NCBI RefSeq assembly: GCF_009650765.1
Contig: NZ_CP045740.1
Location: 2,666,001 to 2,730,000 of the forward strand
Direction of reading: 5' to 3'
From: Streptomyces sp. SUK 48
Lineage (GTDB): Bacteria > Actinomycetota > Actinomycetes > Streptomycetales > Streptomycetaceae
DNA length: 64,000 nucleotides
Shown here: positions 1 to 8,653 of the stretch, piece after piece
How the letters are laid out: each line of letters opens with the position of its first letter
Position numbering within the stretch: the first letter of the stretch is position 1
The notes under the pieces: generated by a model
The model's input: the letters and a program-made list of their open reading frames with translations, nothing else
Told to the model about the DNA's origin: nothing
The model's database searches: none
Translations under genes and position numbers: made by a program

Positions 1-1070
1 GCCGCGCGGGTGCGCCCGTGCGGCGGCGCCGGTGTGCTCCCGGGCCGGGGTGTGGCCCAGGGGGCGTAGGCGAGGAGCAGCGAACCGGCGAACCAGCCCG
101 CGTCCAGCAGCTGCCCGGAGCGGTAACTGCTGTGCAGCAGCGGCGAGGTGAACAGCGCGTCGCACATCACGGTCAGGGCGAGCGCCCCGATCGCGGTGTT
201 GACGGCGGTGCGGTTGCCGGGCGCGCGCCGGAAGTGCAGCGCGAGCACCATGCTGACCAGCGCGATGTCCAGCAGCGGGTACGCCAGCGACAGCGCGGTG
301 TGCGCCACGCTCGGCCCGTCGAACCGGGCCGCCTGGGCGAGCGCGAGGCTCCACGACAGAGTGAGCAGGGAACCGCCGATCAGCCAGGCGTCCAGGCCCA
401 GACAGATCCAGCCCGCCCGGGTCACCGGACGGCTGGCGAGCACCAGCAGGCCCACGATCGCGGGCGGCGCGAAGCACAGGAAGAACAGATCGGCGTACGA
501 CGGGCTGGGCACGGGCCGGCCGAGCACGACCTCGTACCAGCCCCAGACGGCGTTGCCCAGGGACGCCATGGCCGAGGAAAGGCCGAACAGCAGCCAGGCG
601 GGGCGGTAGCGCACCCGGAGGCCGCGGGCGTAGAGGAAGCAGGAGACGGCGGCGGCGCCGGCCGCGGCGCTGAGCCCGAAGTCGCCCATGACCAGCGCGA
701 TCTCGTCGGTGCCCCAGTCGAACGCGGCGCCGACGGCGTACGCAGCGCACACGAGGGCGAGGACGAGTTGCTCGGAGGCGCGGGTGCGCCCGATGCGGAC
801 CCGGCCGCGCACCGGCGGGTCCTGGTGCGGGTGCGGCGCGCGCACCTCTGCGTGGACGGTGGTGGTCGGCGTGGGCGCGTTCACCGGGGCCTCCCGGTGG
901 GTGAGGCGCTCGTGTCCCGCCGCACCCGGCGGACCGGGCGTGTGTGCCTGCGGGGGCCGGCCGGCCGGCGCGGGTGGTGGGTGTGGTGAGCGGTGTGCCG
1001 GCCGCGGCTGCCCGCGGCCGTACGCCAGGGCCGCCTTCGGCGGCTCCATCGCGTCGGATCGTTCGTCCAT
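1..1070 (-). CDS. Membrane N-terminal half of a probable GGDEF/EAL protein (partial)
   Basis: The gene runs off the left edge; 356 codons are visible. The first ~95 residues are Pro/Ala-rich and polar. After that come seven or eight hydrophobic segments, including WLIGGSLLTLSWSLALA and FDWGTDEIALVMGDFG. This layout matches the membrane sensory part of Streptomyces diguanylate cyclase/phosphodiesterases; from its position relative to gatCAB and rmdB it is probably the CdgE (SCO5511) type, but no GGDEF or EAL motif is inside the window, so the enzymatic assignment is inference. The start is uncertain: ATG at 1070 is used here, while an in-frame GTG at 1100 follows no good ribosome binding site. 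A BldD-like box lies at 1171-1185. Confidence 0.7.
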   Translation of the reverse strand, partial: MDERSDAMEPPKAALAYGRGQPRPAHRSPHPPPAPAGRPPQAHTPGPPGAAGHERLTHREAPVNAPTPTTTVHAEVRAPHPHQDPPVRGRVRIGRTRASEQLVLALVCAAYAVGAAFDWGTDEIALVMGDFGLSAAAGAAAVSCFLYARGLRVRYRPAWLLFGLSSAMASLGNAVWGWYEVVLGRPVPSPSYADLFFLCFAPPAIVGLLVLASRPVTRAGWICLGLDAWLIGGSLLTLSWSLALAQAARFDGPSVAHTALSLAYPLLDIALVSMVLALHFRRAPGNRTAVNTAIGALALTVMCDALFTSPLLHSSYRSGQLLDAGWFAGSLLLAYAPWATPRPGSTPAPPHGRTRA

Positions 1071-1170
1071 AGGCCGTGCATCGCCCGTCGCCCCCCTCAC
1101 AAGATCTGAAATGTCATCCCCGGCGCCGATGTAGGCGGCGCTGCCCCTGTCGGGACGATACACCAGGTTC

Positions 1171-1185
1171 GTCACTCAGGGACAT
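1171..1185. promoter_or_regulatory. BldD-like box upstream of the putative c-di-GMP gene
   Basis: The sequence GTCACTCAGGGACAT matches the BldD consensus nTnACnCWGnGTnAn at all specified positions except the T of GT. It lies ~100 bp upstream of the divergent-side start at 1070. BldD bound to c-di-GMP is known to repress several cdg genes in Streptomyces, which would fit the downstream gene. One mismatch and no binding data, so moderate confidence. Confidence 0.45.
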
Positions 1186-1267
1186 AGCTTCTCTACGCTC
1201 CGTGACGACCAGCGGGGATGCGGGCACGGGCCGCGTCCGAGAGGTCGCGGAGGGTGCCGGAAAAGCC

Positions 1268-2307
1268 CTAACGCCCGTTCGTTCCCGGGGTGTCCGGGCC
1301 CTCCGGATCTGTTCCGGCCGGATCTTCCGGGGCCGTTTTGACCGGGTCCTTCGCGTCCGGACCCGTCGTCAGGATCACGTTCCGCAGCGGCTCGTGGTTC
1401 ACGAACCGGGTCAACTGATCGACCAGCAGCCGCTGGGCGCGCGGCAGGAAGGCGGACGTGGGTCCGCCGACATGCGGGGTGATCAGTGCGCCGGGGGCCT
1501 TCCAGAGGGGGTGGCCGGGCGGCAGCGGCTCGGGGTCGGTGACGTCCAGGGCGGCCAGGAGCCGGCCCCGCTCCAGCTCCGCGAGCAGCGCGTTCGTGTC
1601 CACGACCGGCCCTCGGGAGACGTTCACCAGGAGGGCCCCGTCCTTCATCCGGGAGAGGAACTCGGCGTCCACCAGACCGTGGGTGGCGTCGGTGAGGGGG
1701 GTGGACAGAATCACGACATCGGCTTCCGGAAGCAGAGAAAGCACATCGGCGATCGGATGCACGGGACCGCGCGCCGTGGTGCGCCGGGAGCGTGCGACGC
1801 GCGCCACCCGCGCAAGCTCGAAGGGCGTGAGCCGGTCCTCGATGGCGGCGGCGATCGAGCCGTAGCCGACGATGAGCACGTTCTTGTCGGCGAGCGCGGG
1901 CCGGAACGCCCCCTGCCAGTGCCCCTGTTGCTGGGCCCGCACGAAGTCCGGGATGCCGCGCAGCGCGGCCAGGGTCAGGGTGAGCGCCAGCTCGGCGGTG
2001 CTCGCCTCGTGCACCCCGCGCGCGTTGCACAGCCGTACCCCCGGCACGATGGCCGAAAGCCGCGCCGTGATGTCGTCGACGCCGGCCGTGAGGGTCTGGA
2101 TCACCCGGACATTGCTCAACCGCTCCAGCGGGCGCACCTTCACCGACCACCGCTTCATGTACGGCACCACGTACATCACACACCGCGCGGGGTCCCCCGG
2201 AAACTCCTGGTCGCCGTCCTCGCCCCCGTCCCAGAACAGGTACCGGAGCCCCCGGGCAGCCCCTCGATCTCCTCGGGCGGAAGCGGAAGCCATACGTCTG
2301 CGCTCAT
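1268..2307 (-). CDS. D-2-hydroxyacid dehydrogenase, frameshifted near the N-terminus
   Basis: NAD-dependent reduction or oxidation of 2-hydroxyacids. The long frame (stop at 1268) shows a nucleotide-binding motif NVLIVGYGSIAAAI, the catalytic Arg in NVSRGPVVDT, the Glu in DPEPLPPGH and the His in TPHVGG, so the enzyme body is intact. The frame's own first ATG (2293) gives an implausible N-terminus. In another frame, ATG at 2307 encodes MSADVWLPLPPEEIEGLP, a typical family start, and joins GLRYLFWDGG if one G is added to the G5 run at 2249-2253 (C5 on the + strand). The gene is therefore either one base short by sequencing error or truly frameshifted. A Pro/Thr-rich tail of ~30 residues follows the domain. 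Confidence 0.85.
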
Positions 2308-2382
2308 GGTCAGGAGGCTATGTCAGGTACGCGCGGCGCAGAGGTTAGGTTGGGGGTCAGGCTAGGGGAGGTTCCGGAGCAG

Positions 2383-3381
2383 GTGGAGCGCAGGACGATC
2401 GGCGCGGGGGCGCTCGCGGTGGGGGCCGTCGGACTCGGGTGCATGCCGATGAGCTGGGCGTACACCACCTCACGGCAACGGGGCGACGAGTCGGTGAGAT
2501 GCGTGCACCGGGCGCTGGACCTGGGGTCGGGCCTGCTGGACACCGCGGACATGTACGGCCCGTTCACCAATGAGCTGCTGCTCGGGCGGGTGCTGAAGGA
2601 GCGGCGGGCCGACGCGTTCGTCTCCACGAAGGTGGGGCTGCTGGTGGGCGAGCAGCACATCGTGGCCAACGGCCGCCCCGGCTATGTGAAACGGGCCTGC
2701 GACGCCTCGCTGCGCCGCCTCCAGACCGATGTGATCGACCTGTACCAGTTGCACCGCCCCGACCCCGAGGTGCCGATCGAGGAGACCTGGGGCGCGATGG
2801 CCGAGCTGGTGCGGGCCGGGAAGGTGCGCTCGCTCGGCCTGTGCGCGCTGGGCGCGCGCGGCGGCCGCCGCTCGGGCACCGGCCTGCACGACGGCACCCT
2901 GCGCCTGTTGCAGCGGGCGCAGCAGGTGTTCCCGGTGGCCGCGGTCGAGGCCGAGCTGTCGGTGTGGTCGCCGGAGGCGCTGCGGACGCTGCTGCCCTGG
3001 TGCGAGGCGCGGGGCGTGGGCTTCCTTGCGGCGATGCCGCTGGGCAACGGCTTCCTGACCGGCACGCTCACCCCGGGCGAGGGCTTCGAACCGGACGACG
3101 TCCGCGCCCGGCACCCCCGGTTCACCGCCGAGATGATGGCCGCCAACCAGCCGATCGTGGCCGGCCTGCGCCGCGTCGCCCGGCGGCACGGCCCCGAGGT
3201 CACCCCGGCGCAGGTCGCGCTGGCCTGGGTGCTGTCGCGGGGCCGCCATGTGATCGCGCTGCCGGGCACGAAACGGGAGCGCTGGGCCGCGGAGAACGCG
3301 GCGGCGGCCGGGCTGCGGCTGTCGGCGGCGGACCTGGCGGAGATAGGGCGGCTGCCGGGGGCGCGGGGGTCGTGGGACTGA
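2383..3381 (+). CDS. Aldo/keto reductase
   Basis: NADPH-dependent oxidoreductase with a TIM-barrel fold. The catalytic tetrad is visible: Asp and Tyr in LLDTADMYG, Lys in VSTKVG and His in LYQLHRPD. The C-terminal cofactor region shows IALPGTKRERW. GTG at 2383 is chosen because the family begins right there (VERRTIGAGALAVGAVGLG) and GGGGAGG lies ~11 bases upstream. The upstream ATG at 2320 is only two bases from its AGGAGG and adds a non-conserved leader. It is divergent from the hydroxyacid dehydrogenase; substrate unknown. Confidence 0.88.
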   Translation: MERRTIGAGALAVGAVGLGCMPMSWAYTTSRQRGDESVRCVHRALDLGSGLLDTADMYGPFTNELLLGRVLKERRADAFVSTKVGLLVGEQHIVANGRPGYVKRACDASLRRLQTDVIDLYQLHRPDPEVPIEETWGAMAELVRAGKVRSLGLCALGARGGRRSGTGLHDGTLRLLQRAQQVFPVAAVEAELSVWSPEALRTLLPWCEARGVGFLAAMPLGNGFLTGTLTPGEGFEPDDVRARHPRFTAEMMAANQPIVAGLRRVARRHGPEVTPAQVALAWVLSRGRHVIALPGTKRERWAAENAAAAGLRLSAADLAEIGRLPGARGSWD

Positions 3382-3437
3382 GGGACCCTGGGGAGGGGAA
3401 GATCTCGCTGGAACGCCGCCCCGAAGGGATCGTGATC

Positions 3438-4598
3438 GTGCGACGCCGAGCTGTGCCGACCGTGCTGGCCGCGGCCGCCGCCCTCCTGCTGACGGCGGGC
3501 TGCTCCTCCGGCTCCCCCGGCGTGGGCTTCCCGGGCCAACTCCCCCGCACGGCGCCCCCGAGCACCGCGCCCGCCGCCCCCGCCTCGGAGTCGGCGGCAC
3601 CGGCCAGGGGCTCGGTACGGGTGCTGCGCACGGTGGCCGAGGGCCTGAAGTCACCGTGGGGTCTCGCCGTGCTGCCGGACGGCGATCTGCTGGTCTCCTC
3701 CCGCGACGACGGGACGATCACCCGCATCGACCCGGGCACGGGCCGCAAGACGGAGCTGGGCACGGTCTCCGGGGTCTCCCCGGCGGGCGAGGGCGGCCTG
3801 CTGGGCATCGCGCTGTCCCCGCACTACGCCTCGGACCACATGATCTACGCCTACTTCACCTCCGCCTCGGACAACCGCGTCGTCCGCATGCTCTACGACG
3901 ACAAGAAACCGGCCGGTGAGCAACTGGGCGCCCCCGACACGCTGTTCAAGGGCATCCCCAAGGGCCCCGTCCACAACGGCGGCCGGATCGCCTTCGGCCC
4001 CGACGGCATGCTGTACGCCGGCACCGGCGAGAGCGGCCGGCGCGGCCTCGCCCAGGACCGGAACTCCCTGGGCGGCAAGATCCTCCGGCTGACCCCGGAC
4101 GGCGAACCGGCCCCCGGCGACCCCTTCCCCGGCTCCCCCGTCTACTCCCTGGGCCACCGCAACGTCCAGGGTCTCGCCTGGGACGACCGCCAGCGCCTGT
4201 TCGCCTCCGAGTTCGGCCAGGACACCTGGGACGAACTGAACGCCATCAAGCCCGGCGGCAACTACGGCTGGCCCGACGCCGAGGGCAGGTCCACGAACCC
4301 GCGCTTCCAGAACCCCATCGCCGCGTGGCACACCGACGACGCCTCCCCCAGCGGCATCGCCTACGTCCACGGCGTCATCTGGATGGCCGCCCTCAAGGGC
4401 GAACGCCTGTGGCGCATCCCTCTCCAGGGCACCCGCGCCGCGGCCGCCCCCCAGTCCTTCCTCACCGGCACCTACGGCCGCCTGCGCACGGTCGCCCCGG
4501 CGGGCGACGGCAAGCTGTGGCTGATCACGAGCAACACGGACGGGCGGGGGCATCCGAAGAAGGGGGATGACAGGGTGCTGGAGCTTCAGGTGAGTTAG
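3438..4598 (+). CDS. Secreted lipoprotein, PQQ-type glucose/sorbosone dehydrogenase family
   Basis: 386-residue beta-propeller oxidoreductase, exported and lipid-anchored. The signal peptide ends in LLLTAGCSSG, a clear lipobox. Propeller motifs typical of soluble quinoprotein glucose/sorbosone dehydrogenases follow: LKSPWGLAVLPDGDLLVSSRD, GEGGLLGIALSP, VHNGGRIAFGPDGMLY, LGHRNVQGLAWD and KPGGNYGWPD. GTG at 3438 is taken as the start, with AAGGGA about nine bases upstream; GTG at 3432 is too close to it. The cofactor (PQQ) is inferred from the family. The 3' end overlaps the convergent gene at 4525-4803 by 74 bp. Confidence 0.87.
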   Translation: MRRRAVPTVLAAAAALLLTAGCSSGSPGVGFPGQLPRTAPPSTAPAAPASESAAPARGSVRVLRTVAEGLKSPWGLAVLPDGDLLVSSRDDGTITRIDPGTGRKTELGTVSGVSPAGEGGLLGIALSPHYASDHMIYAYFTSASDNRVVRMLYDDKKPAGEQLGAPDTLFKGIPKGPVHNGGRIAFGPDGMLYAGTGESGRRGLAQDRNSLGGKILRLTPDGEPAPGDPFPGSPVYSLGHRNVQGLAWDDRQRLFASEFGQDTWDELNAIKPGGNYGWPDAEGRSTNPRFQNPIAAWHTDDASPSGIAYVHGVIWMAALKGERLWRIPLQGTRAAAAPQSFLTGTYGRLRTVAPAGDGKLWLITSNTDGRGHPKKGDDRVLELQVS

Positions 4599-4803
4599 GG
4601 CCTCTCGTTTGGATCTTGCCGGGCTCGGTGGGGTCCGGGTTCGGAGCGGACAGGCGTATGACCGCCTTGCCGGAGGTCAGGTCTATGGGGCCGCGGCCCG
4701 GGTCGCTGTCCCCGACCTCCTCCCGGGTCAGTTCGAGACGGTTCTGTTCGTCGCGGGTGTGCTTGCGACCAGGCGTGAACAGTTCACTGAAGGCGTCGAA
4801 CAC
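4525..4803 (-). CDS. Small DUF6191-type protein
   Basis: 92-residue protein of unknown function. It begins VFDAFSELFTPGRKHTRDEQ and carries LELTREEVGDSDPGRGPIDL, which I recognise as the conserved core of the actinobacterial DUF6191 family. GTG at 4803 has GGGGGAGC just upstream and matches the family start. The C-terminal ~30 residues (Pro/Ala/Cys-rich) are encoded over the end of the convergent dehydrogenase gene and look non-conserved. Confidence 0.75.
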   Translation of the reverse strand: MFDAFSELFTPGRKHTRDEQNRLELTREEVGDSDPGRGPIDLTSGKAVIRLSAPNPDPTEPGKIQTRGPNSPEAPAPCHPPSSDAPARPCCS

Positions 4804-4937
4804 AGCTGCTCCCCCTTGCCGGTTGTCCCGGGACCGACGCCATTGTCCCGCGCCCCGCACACGTAAGGGGCCTCGGGGACCCGTGACATAGGCACGCATT
4901 CCCCGAGACCCCTGTACTTGGGCGGGTTACTCCCCGC

Positions 4938-5591
4938 TCAGCTCGCCGACGGCAGTGCCAGCAGCGCGTCCGAGTACTTCAGGACGGCCAGCAGCAGGCC
5001 GATGACGCCGAGCGAGACGCCGGCCCAGGCCACCGACTTGATCCAGGGCGCCTGCGAGCGGCCGGGGGTGCCGAAGGCGGGGCGGGCGAGGACGACCACG
5101 CCGGTGATCAGCGCGAGCAGCGCGAAGAAGCCGGCCCACAGCGCGGTGGTGTGCCAGGCGTCGCCGTAGACCGCCTTGATCTGGGTCGCGACGCCCGCGG
5201 TGGAGGACGTCCGCAGCTGGCCGACGAGCTGCTGGCGGGCGCCCGCGACCGTGCCGATCCAGCCACCGCTGAGCGAGACCAGGCCCAGCGCGGCGGAGAC
5301 CACGGCACCGGCACCCTGGCCGACCCCGGAGGGCGCCTTGGCGTCCGCCGCCTCGTCCTCGAACTCGTCCACGGGCTCCGATGCCGTCTGTGCGGCGGGC
5401 GCGCTCTCGGCCGCCCCCTCGGTGCCCCCGGCCGGCGCGCCCTCGGCGCTCACGCCCTCGGTCTCCGCCTTCCCCGCGGTGTCCTTCCCCGCGGTGTCCT
5501 GCCCCGCGGTCTCGGCCCCCTGTGCCGTCTCGTCGTCGTGCCGCGCCGCCGTCGTACCGGCCGCGGCGTCTTCCGATGTCTTCGTTGCCAT
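4938..5591 (-). CDS. Putative membrane protein with acidic Ala/Gly/Thr-rich N-terminus
   Basis: 217 residues. The first ~90 are low-complexity and acidic, with a small tandem motif (TAGQDTAGKDTAGKAE) mirrored in the DNA at about 5482-5512. The second half has about four hydrophobic segments, including VVSAALGLVSLSGGWIG, WAGFFALLALITGVVVLA and SVAWAGVSLGVIGLLLAVL. I recognise no functional domain. It lies 45 bp downstream of the acetyltransferase on the same strand and may be the last gene of the MMPL transcript. Confidence 0.72.
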   Translation of the reverse strand: MATKTSEDAAAGTTAARHDDETAQGAETAGQDTAGKDTAGKAETEGVSAEGAPAGGTEGAAESAPAAQTASEPVDEFEDEAADAKAPSGVGQGAGAVVSAALGLVSLSGGWIGTVAGARQQLVGQLRTSSTAGVATQIKAVYGDAWHTTALWAGFFALLALITGVVVLARPAFGTPGRSQAPWIKSVAWAGVSLGVIGLLLAVLKYSDALLALPSAS

Positions 5592-5636
5592 GGCAGCAAC
5601 CGTACGGATGCCGTCTGAGAGGGCGCTTAATGATCG

Positions 5637-6209
5637 TCAATGGGCGTGTTGCGCGGCGCCCTCGCGTGCCGTGGGCCATTCGGGGGCCAGCACCGACCAG
5701 ATCTCGGTGCTGGTGCGCTCCCCGTCGTGCGGGTAGTTCTCGCGCAGTACACCCTCACGGGTCATGCCGAGCCGCCGGGCCACGTTGATGCTGGGCTGGT
5801 TGGCGGTGGCCACCCGCCATTCCACGCGGTGCATGCCGCGTGTCTCGAACGCCCAGTCGACGAGGAGCCGCATGCCCCGGGTGACGAGCCCGCGCCCGGC
5901 CGCCGCGGGCTCCAGCCAGCAGCCGGCCTCGCACACCCCGCTCGGCGTGTCCCAGGTACGGAAGAGCAGGCCGCCGACGAGCGTCCCGTCCTGCCAGATG
6001 CCGTGCAGCGCGCCGGTGTCGGTGGCGCGCTTCTCGCCGTACGACCGCAGGTAGGCGCGGGCGCCGTCCAGGTCGGTCACCACCTCGGGCAGTCCGATGT
6101 GCCGCCCGATGAAGGCGCGCCCCCGGTCGATGTTGGCCAGCATCTCCGCGGCGTGCCAGACCTCCAACGGGCGCAGTTCGGCGCCGTCACCCAGGGATAT
6201 CGCGTACAT
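5637..6209 (-). CDS. RimJ/RimL-type GNAT acetyltransferase
   Basis: 190-residue GNAT enzyme. Fold landmarks are an acetyl-CoA loop in LEPAAAGRGLVTRGMRLL and the conserved C-terminal WRVATANQPSINVARRLGM followed by GVLRENY, typical of ribosomal-protein/amino-group acetyltransferases. ATG at 6209 is preceded by GAAGGAAG. Its start overlaps the 3' end of the MMPL gene by 23 bp, so translation is probably coupled. The acetyl acceptor is unknown. Confidence 0.85.
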   Translation of the reverse strand: MYAISLGDGAELRPLEVWHAAEMLANIDRGRAFIGRHIGLPEVVTDLDGARAYLRSYGEKRATDTGALHGIWQDGTLVGGLLFRTWDTPSGVCEAGCWLEPAAAGRGLVTRGMRLLVDWAFETRGMHRVEWRVATANQPSINVARRLGMTREGVLRENYPHDGERTSTEIWSVLAPEWPTAREGAAQHAH

Positions 6210-8442
6210 CGCGCTGTGCTTCCTTCTGCTGTTCGTGGATCCGGTCCCGGCCGGTCCGGTCGTCCGGGACCGGTCCGAGCCTCTCATGCGCGGCGCGGCA
6301 CTCCGGCGGCTCGATGCTGATCCGCGGCAGCCCGCGGTCCAGCCAGCCGGGCAGCCACCAGTTGGCGGCGCCGAGCAGATGCATCAGGGCGGGTACCAGC
6401 AGGGTGCGCAGCACGAAGGCGTCCAGGGCGACGGCGGCGGCGAGCGCGATGCCGAACATGGCGATCACGCGGTCGCCGCTGAGCACGAAGGCCAGGAACA
6501 CCGAGATCATGATCACGGCCGCGGAGTTGATCACCCGGCTGGTCTCGGCGAGGCCCACGCGGACGGCGCGCCGGTTGTCGCCGGTCGCCAGCCATTCCTC
6601 GTACATCCGGCTGACCAGGAAGACCTGGTAGTCCATGGAGAGCCCGAAGAGCACCGAGACCATGATCACGGGCAGGAAGGGCTCGATGGGGCCCGCGCGG
6701 CCGAGGCCGAGCAGTTCGCTGCCCCAGCCCCACTGGAAGATGGCGACGACCACGCCGAACGCGGCAGCCACGGCGGCGATGTTCATCACGGCGGCCTTGA
6801 GCGGGATGCCGAGCGAGCGGAAGGCGACGAGCAGCAGCAGGCAGCCGAGTCCGATGACGGTGCCGACGAACAGGGGAAGTTTGCCGACTATGACGTCGGC
6901 GAAGTCGTCGTAGCTGGCGGTCACCCCGCCGACCTGGATGTCGAGGGAGGTGCCCTGCTCGGCGCGGGGCAGCACGGTCTCGCGCAGCCGGTCCACCAGG
7001 GCGCTGGTGCGCTGGGACTGGGGCGCGGAGTCGGGCACGACGGTGAGGTAGGCGCTCTCGCCGCCGGTGGCGTAGGCGGCCGGGGTGGCGGAGGCGACAC
7101 CGGGGGTGGCGCGCAGGGTGGTGTCGAGGTTGTCCAGGGCGAGCCGGTCGGCGGCGCCGTCCACCCGGGTGACGAGGGTCAACGGCCCGTTGACGCCGTG
7201 CCCGAAGCCGTCGGCGAGCAGGTCGTACGCCTTGCGGGTGGTGGAGGTGCGGGGGTCGTTGCCCTGGTCGGAGGTGCCGAGGTGCAGGGAGAGGGTGGGC
7301 AGCGCGAGCAGTGCGATCACGGCGACGGCGAGCGCGCCGAGCAGTCTGGGGCGCCGTTCCACGAGCGCGGACCAGCGGGCGGCGAGGCCGGTGGGCACCT
7401 CGGGGCGCGGTCCGTGCTCGGCGAGCCGGCGGCGTTCGCGGCGGCCGAGGGCGCGCGGGCCGATGTACGACAGCAGGGCGGGCAGCAGGGTGACCGAGGC
7501 GGCGACGGTGAGGACGACGGTCAGGCTGGCGGCCACGGCGACGCCGTTGAGGAAGCTGAGGCGCAGGATCAGCATGCCGAGCAGGGCGATGCACACGGTG
7601 GCGCCCGCGAAGACGACGGCGCGTCCGGTGGTCGCCACGGCGTTCACGGCGGCCTCGGTGACGTCCAGGCCGCGTTTGAGGCCGCGCCGGTGCCTGGTGA
7701 CGATGAACAGCGCGTAGTCGATGCCGACGCCGAGGCCGACGAGCATGCCGAGCATGGGCGCGAAGTCGGCGACCGTCATGGCGTGGCCGAGCAGTCCGAT
7801 GCCGGCGTGGGCGGTGCCGACGCCGATCAGGGCGGTGGCGATCGGCAGCAGGGAGGCGGCGAGGGAGCCGAAGGCGAGGAAGAGGACGACGGCGGCGACG
7901 AGGACGCCGACCACCTCGGCGGTGCGGTCGTCCGGTGTCTCGGTGAGCCCGATGGCGCTGCCGCCCAGCTCCACCTGGAGCCCGTCGCCCCCGGCCGCCT
8001 TCGCGGTGCTCACGACGGCCTGGGCCTCGTTCCTGCCGATGTCCTCGGCCTGCCGCGCGAAGGTGACGGTGGCGTAGGCGGTGTGCCCGTCGGCGCTGAT
8101 CTGCCGGCCGCCCTGGCCGTCGTACGGCCCGTCCACGGAGGCGACGCCGGGCAGCCGGGCGATCCGGTCGAGGGCGGTGGTCATGCTCTGTTCGACGCCG
8201 GCGGTGCGGACGGTGCCCTTGGCGGTGTGCCAGACGACGGTGTCGCTGTCCCCGCCGAGGCCCGGGAAGCCGTCGTGGAGGAGCTGCGCGGCGCGGCCCG
8301 ACTCGGTACCAGGTACCGAATAGTCGTTCGAGTACGACGTGCCGACGACGGAAGCGGCCGCAGTGGCCCCGCCGAAGGCGCACAGCCACAGCAGGACGGC
8401 GATCAGTCGGTGCCGGACGCACCAGCGCGCGAGGGCTGCCAC
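6187..8442 (-). CDS. MMPL-family (RND) transporter
   Basis: 751-residue transporter with two repeats, each a membrane helix, a large extracytoplasmic loop and a five-helix bundle. Key parts: ALARWCVRHRLIAVLLWL (TM1), the motif GLGVGIDYALFIVTRHR in repeat one and GLSMDYQVFLVSRMYEEW in repeat two, with the conserved Asp-Tyr of the proton relay. Actinobacterial MMPL proteins export lipids, siderophores or drugs; the substrate here is unknown. GTG at 8442 follows GGGAG at the right spacing; longer in-frame starts add a leader unlike the family. It is the first gene of an MMPL-GNAT(-membrane protein) unit. Confidence 0.88.
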   Translation of the reverse strand: MAALARWCVRHRLIAVLLWLCAFGGATAAASVVGTSYSNDYSVPGTESGRAAQLLHDGFPGLGGDSDTVVWHTAKGTVRTAGVEQSMTTALDRIARLPGVASVDGPYDGQGGRQISADGHTAYATVTFARQAEDIGRNEAQAVVSTAKAAGGDGLQVELGGSAIGLTETPDDRTAEVVGVLVAAVVLFLAFGSLAASLLPIATALIGVGTAHAGIGLLGHAMTVADFAPMLGMLVGLGVGIDYALFIVTRHRRGLKRGLDVTEAAVNAVATTGRAVVFAGATVCIALLGMLILRLSFLNGVAVAASLTVVLTVAASVTLLPALLSYIGPRALGRRERRRLAEHGPRPEVPTGLAARWSALVERRPRLLGALAVAVIALLALPTLSLHLGTSDQGNDPRTSTTRKAYDLLADGFGHGVNGPLTLVTRVDGAADRLALDNLDTTLRATPGVASATPAAYATGGESAYLTVVPDSAPQSQRTSALVDRLRETVLPRAEQGTSLDIQVGGVTASYDDFADVIVGKLPLFVGTVIGLGCLLLLVAFRSLGIPLKAAVMNIAAVAAAFGVVVAIFQWGWGSELLGLGRAGPIEPFLPVIMVSVLFGLSMDYQVFLVSRMYEEWLATGDNRRAVRVGLAETSRVINSAAVIMISVFLAFVLSGDRVIAMFGIALAAAVALDAFVLRTLLVPALMHLLGAANWWLPGWLDRGLPRISIEPPECRAAHERLGPVPDDRTGRDRIHEQQKEAQRDVRDIPG

Positions 8443-8546
8443 GGACGTGCTCCCAGGGACGGTTTGTGGATCTTTGGCCGGGAACGATCGTCCATAAACT
8501 GAACAGCCCGCAAAGAACGTATGAGCAATCGTTGGACACTCTTGCA

Positions 8547-8566
8547 GGCAAAAGTGATCCTTTGCC
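8547..8566. promoter_or_regulatory. Inverted repeat upstream of the MMPL gene
   Basis: GGCAAA-N8-TTTGCC, a perfect 6-bp dyad, lies ~105 bp upstream of the MMPL start at 8442 in a noticeably AT-richer stretch (8460-8590). It may be an operator for an unlinked regulator; none is encoded next to it. Confidence 0.35.
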
Positions 8567-8599
8567 GCGTTCGTGGGCTTACTCACAGAAGGTACGGAA

Positions 8600-8644
8600 A
8601 ACCCGTGGGGGGACGCGCCGGTGCGGCGCGTCCCCCCACGGGTT
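8600..8644 (-). terminator. Perfect 20-bp stem terminator after gatB
   Basis: Left arm 8600-8619 and right arm 8625-8644 are exact complements (AACCCGTGGGGGGACGCGCC and its complement) with a 5-base loop. It begins 10 bases past the gatB stop. No U-tract follows, as is common in Streptomyces. Confidence 0.85.
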
Positions 8645-8653
8645 GACGGTGTC

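Noticed and set aside
18..989. Long + strand open frame over the left edge
   Set aside because: It is the antisense of the membrane gene on the - strand: Arg/Gly/Gln-rich, no domain, and codon bias fits the other strand.
2841..3437. N-terminal extension of the quinoprotein dehydrogenase
   Set aside because: The open frame runs through the aldo/keto reductase gene; the lipoprotein signal peptide begins at 3438, so the extension is a shadow.
6097..8502. 801-codon + strand frame opposite the MMPL gene
   Set aside because: It is an antisense shadow of a well-recognised transporter; composition is Gly/Gln/His/Asp with no domain.
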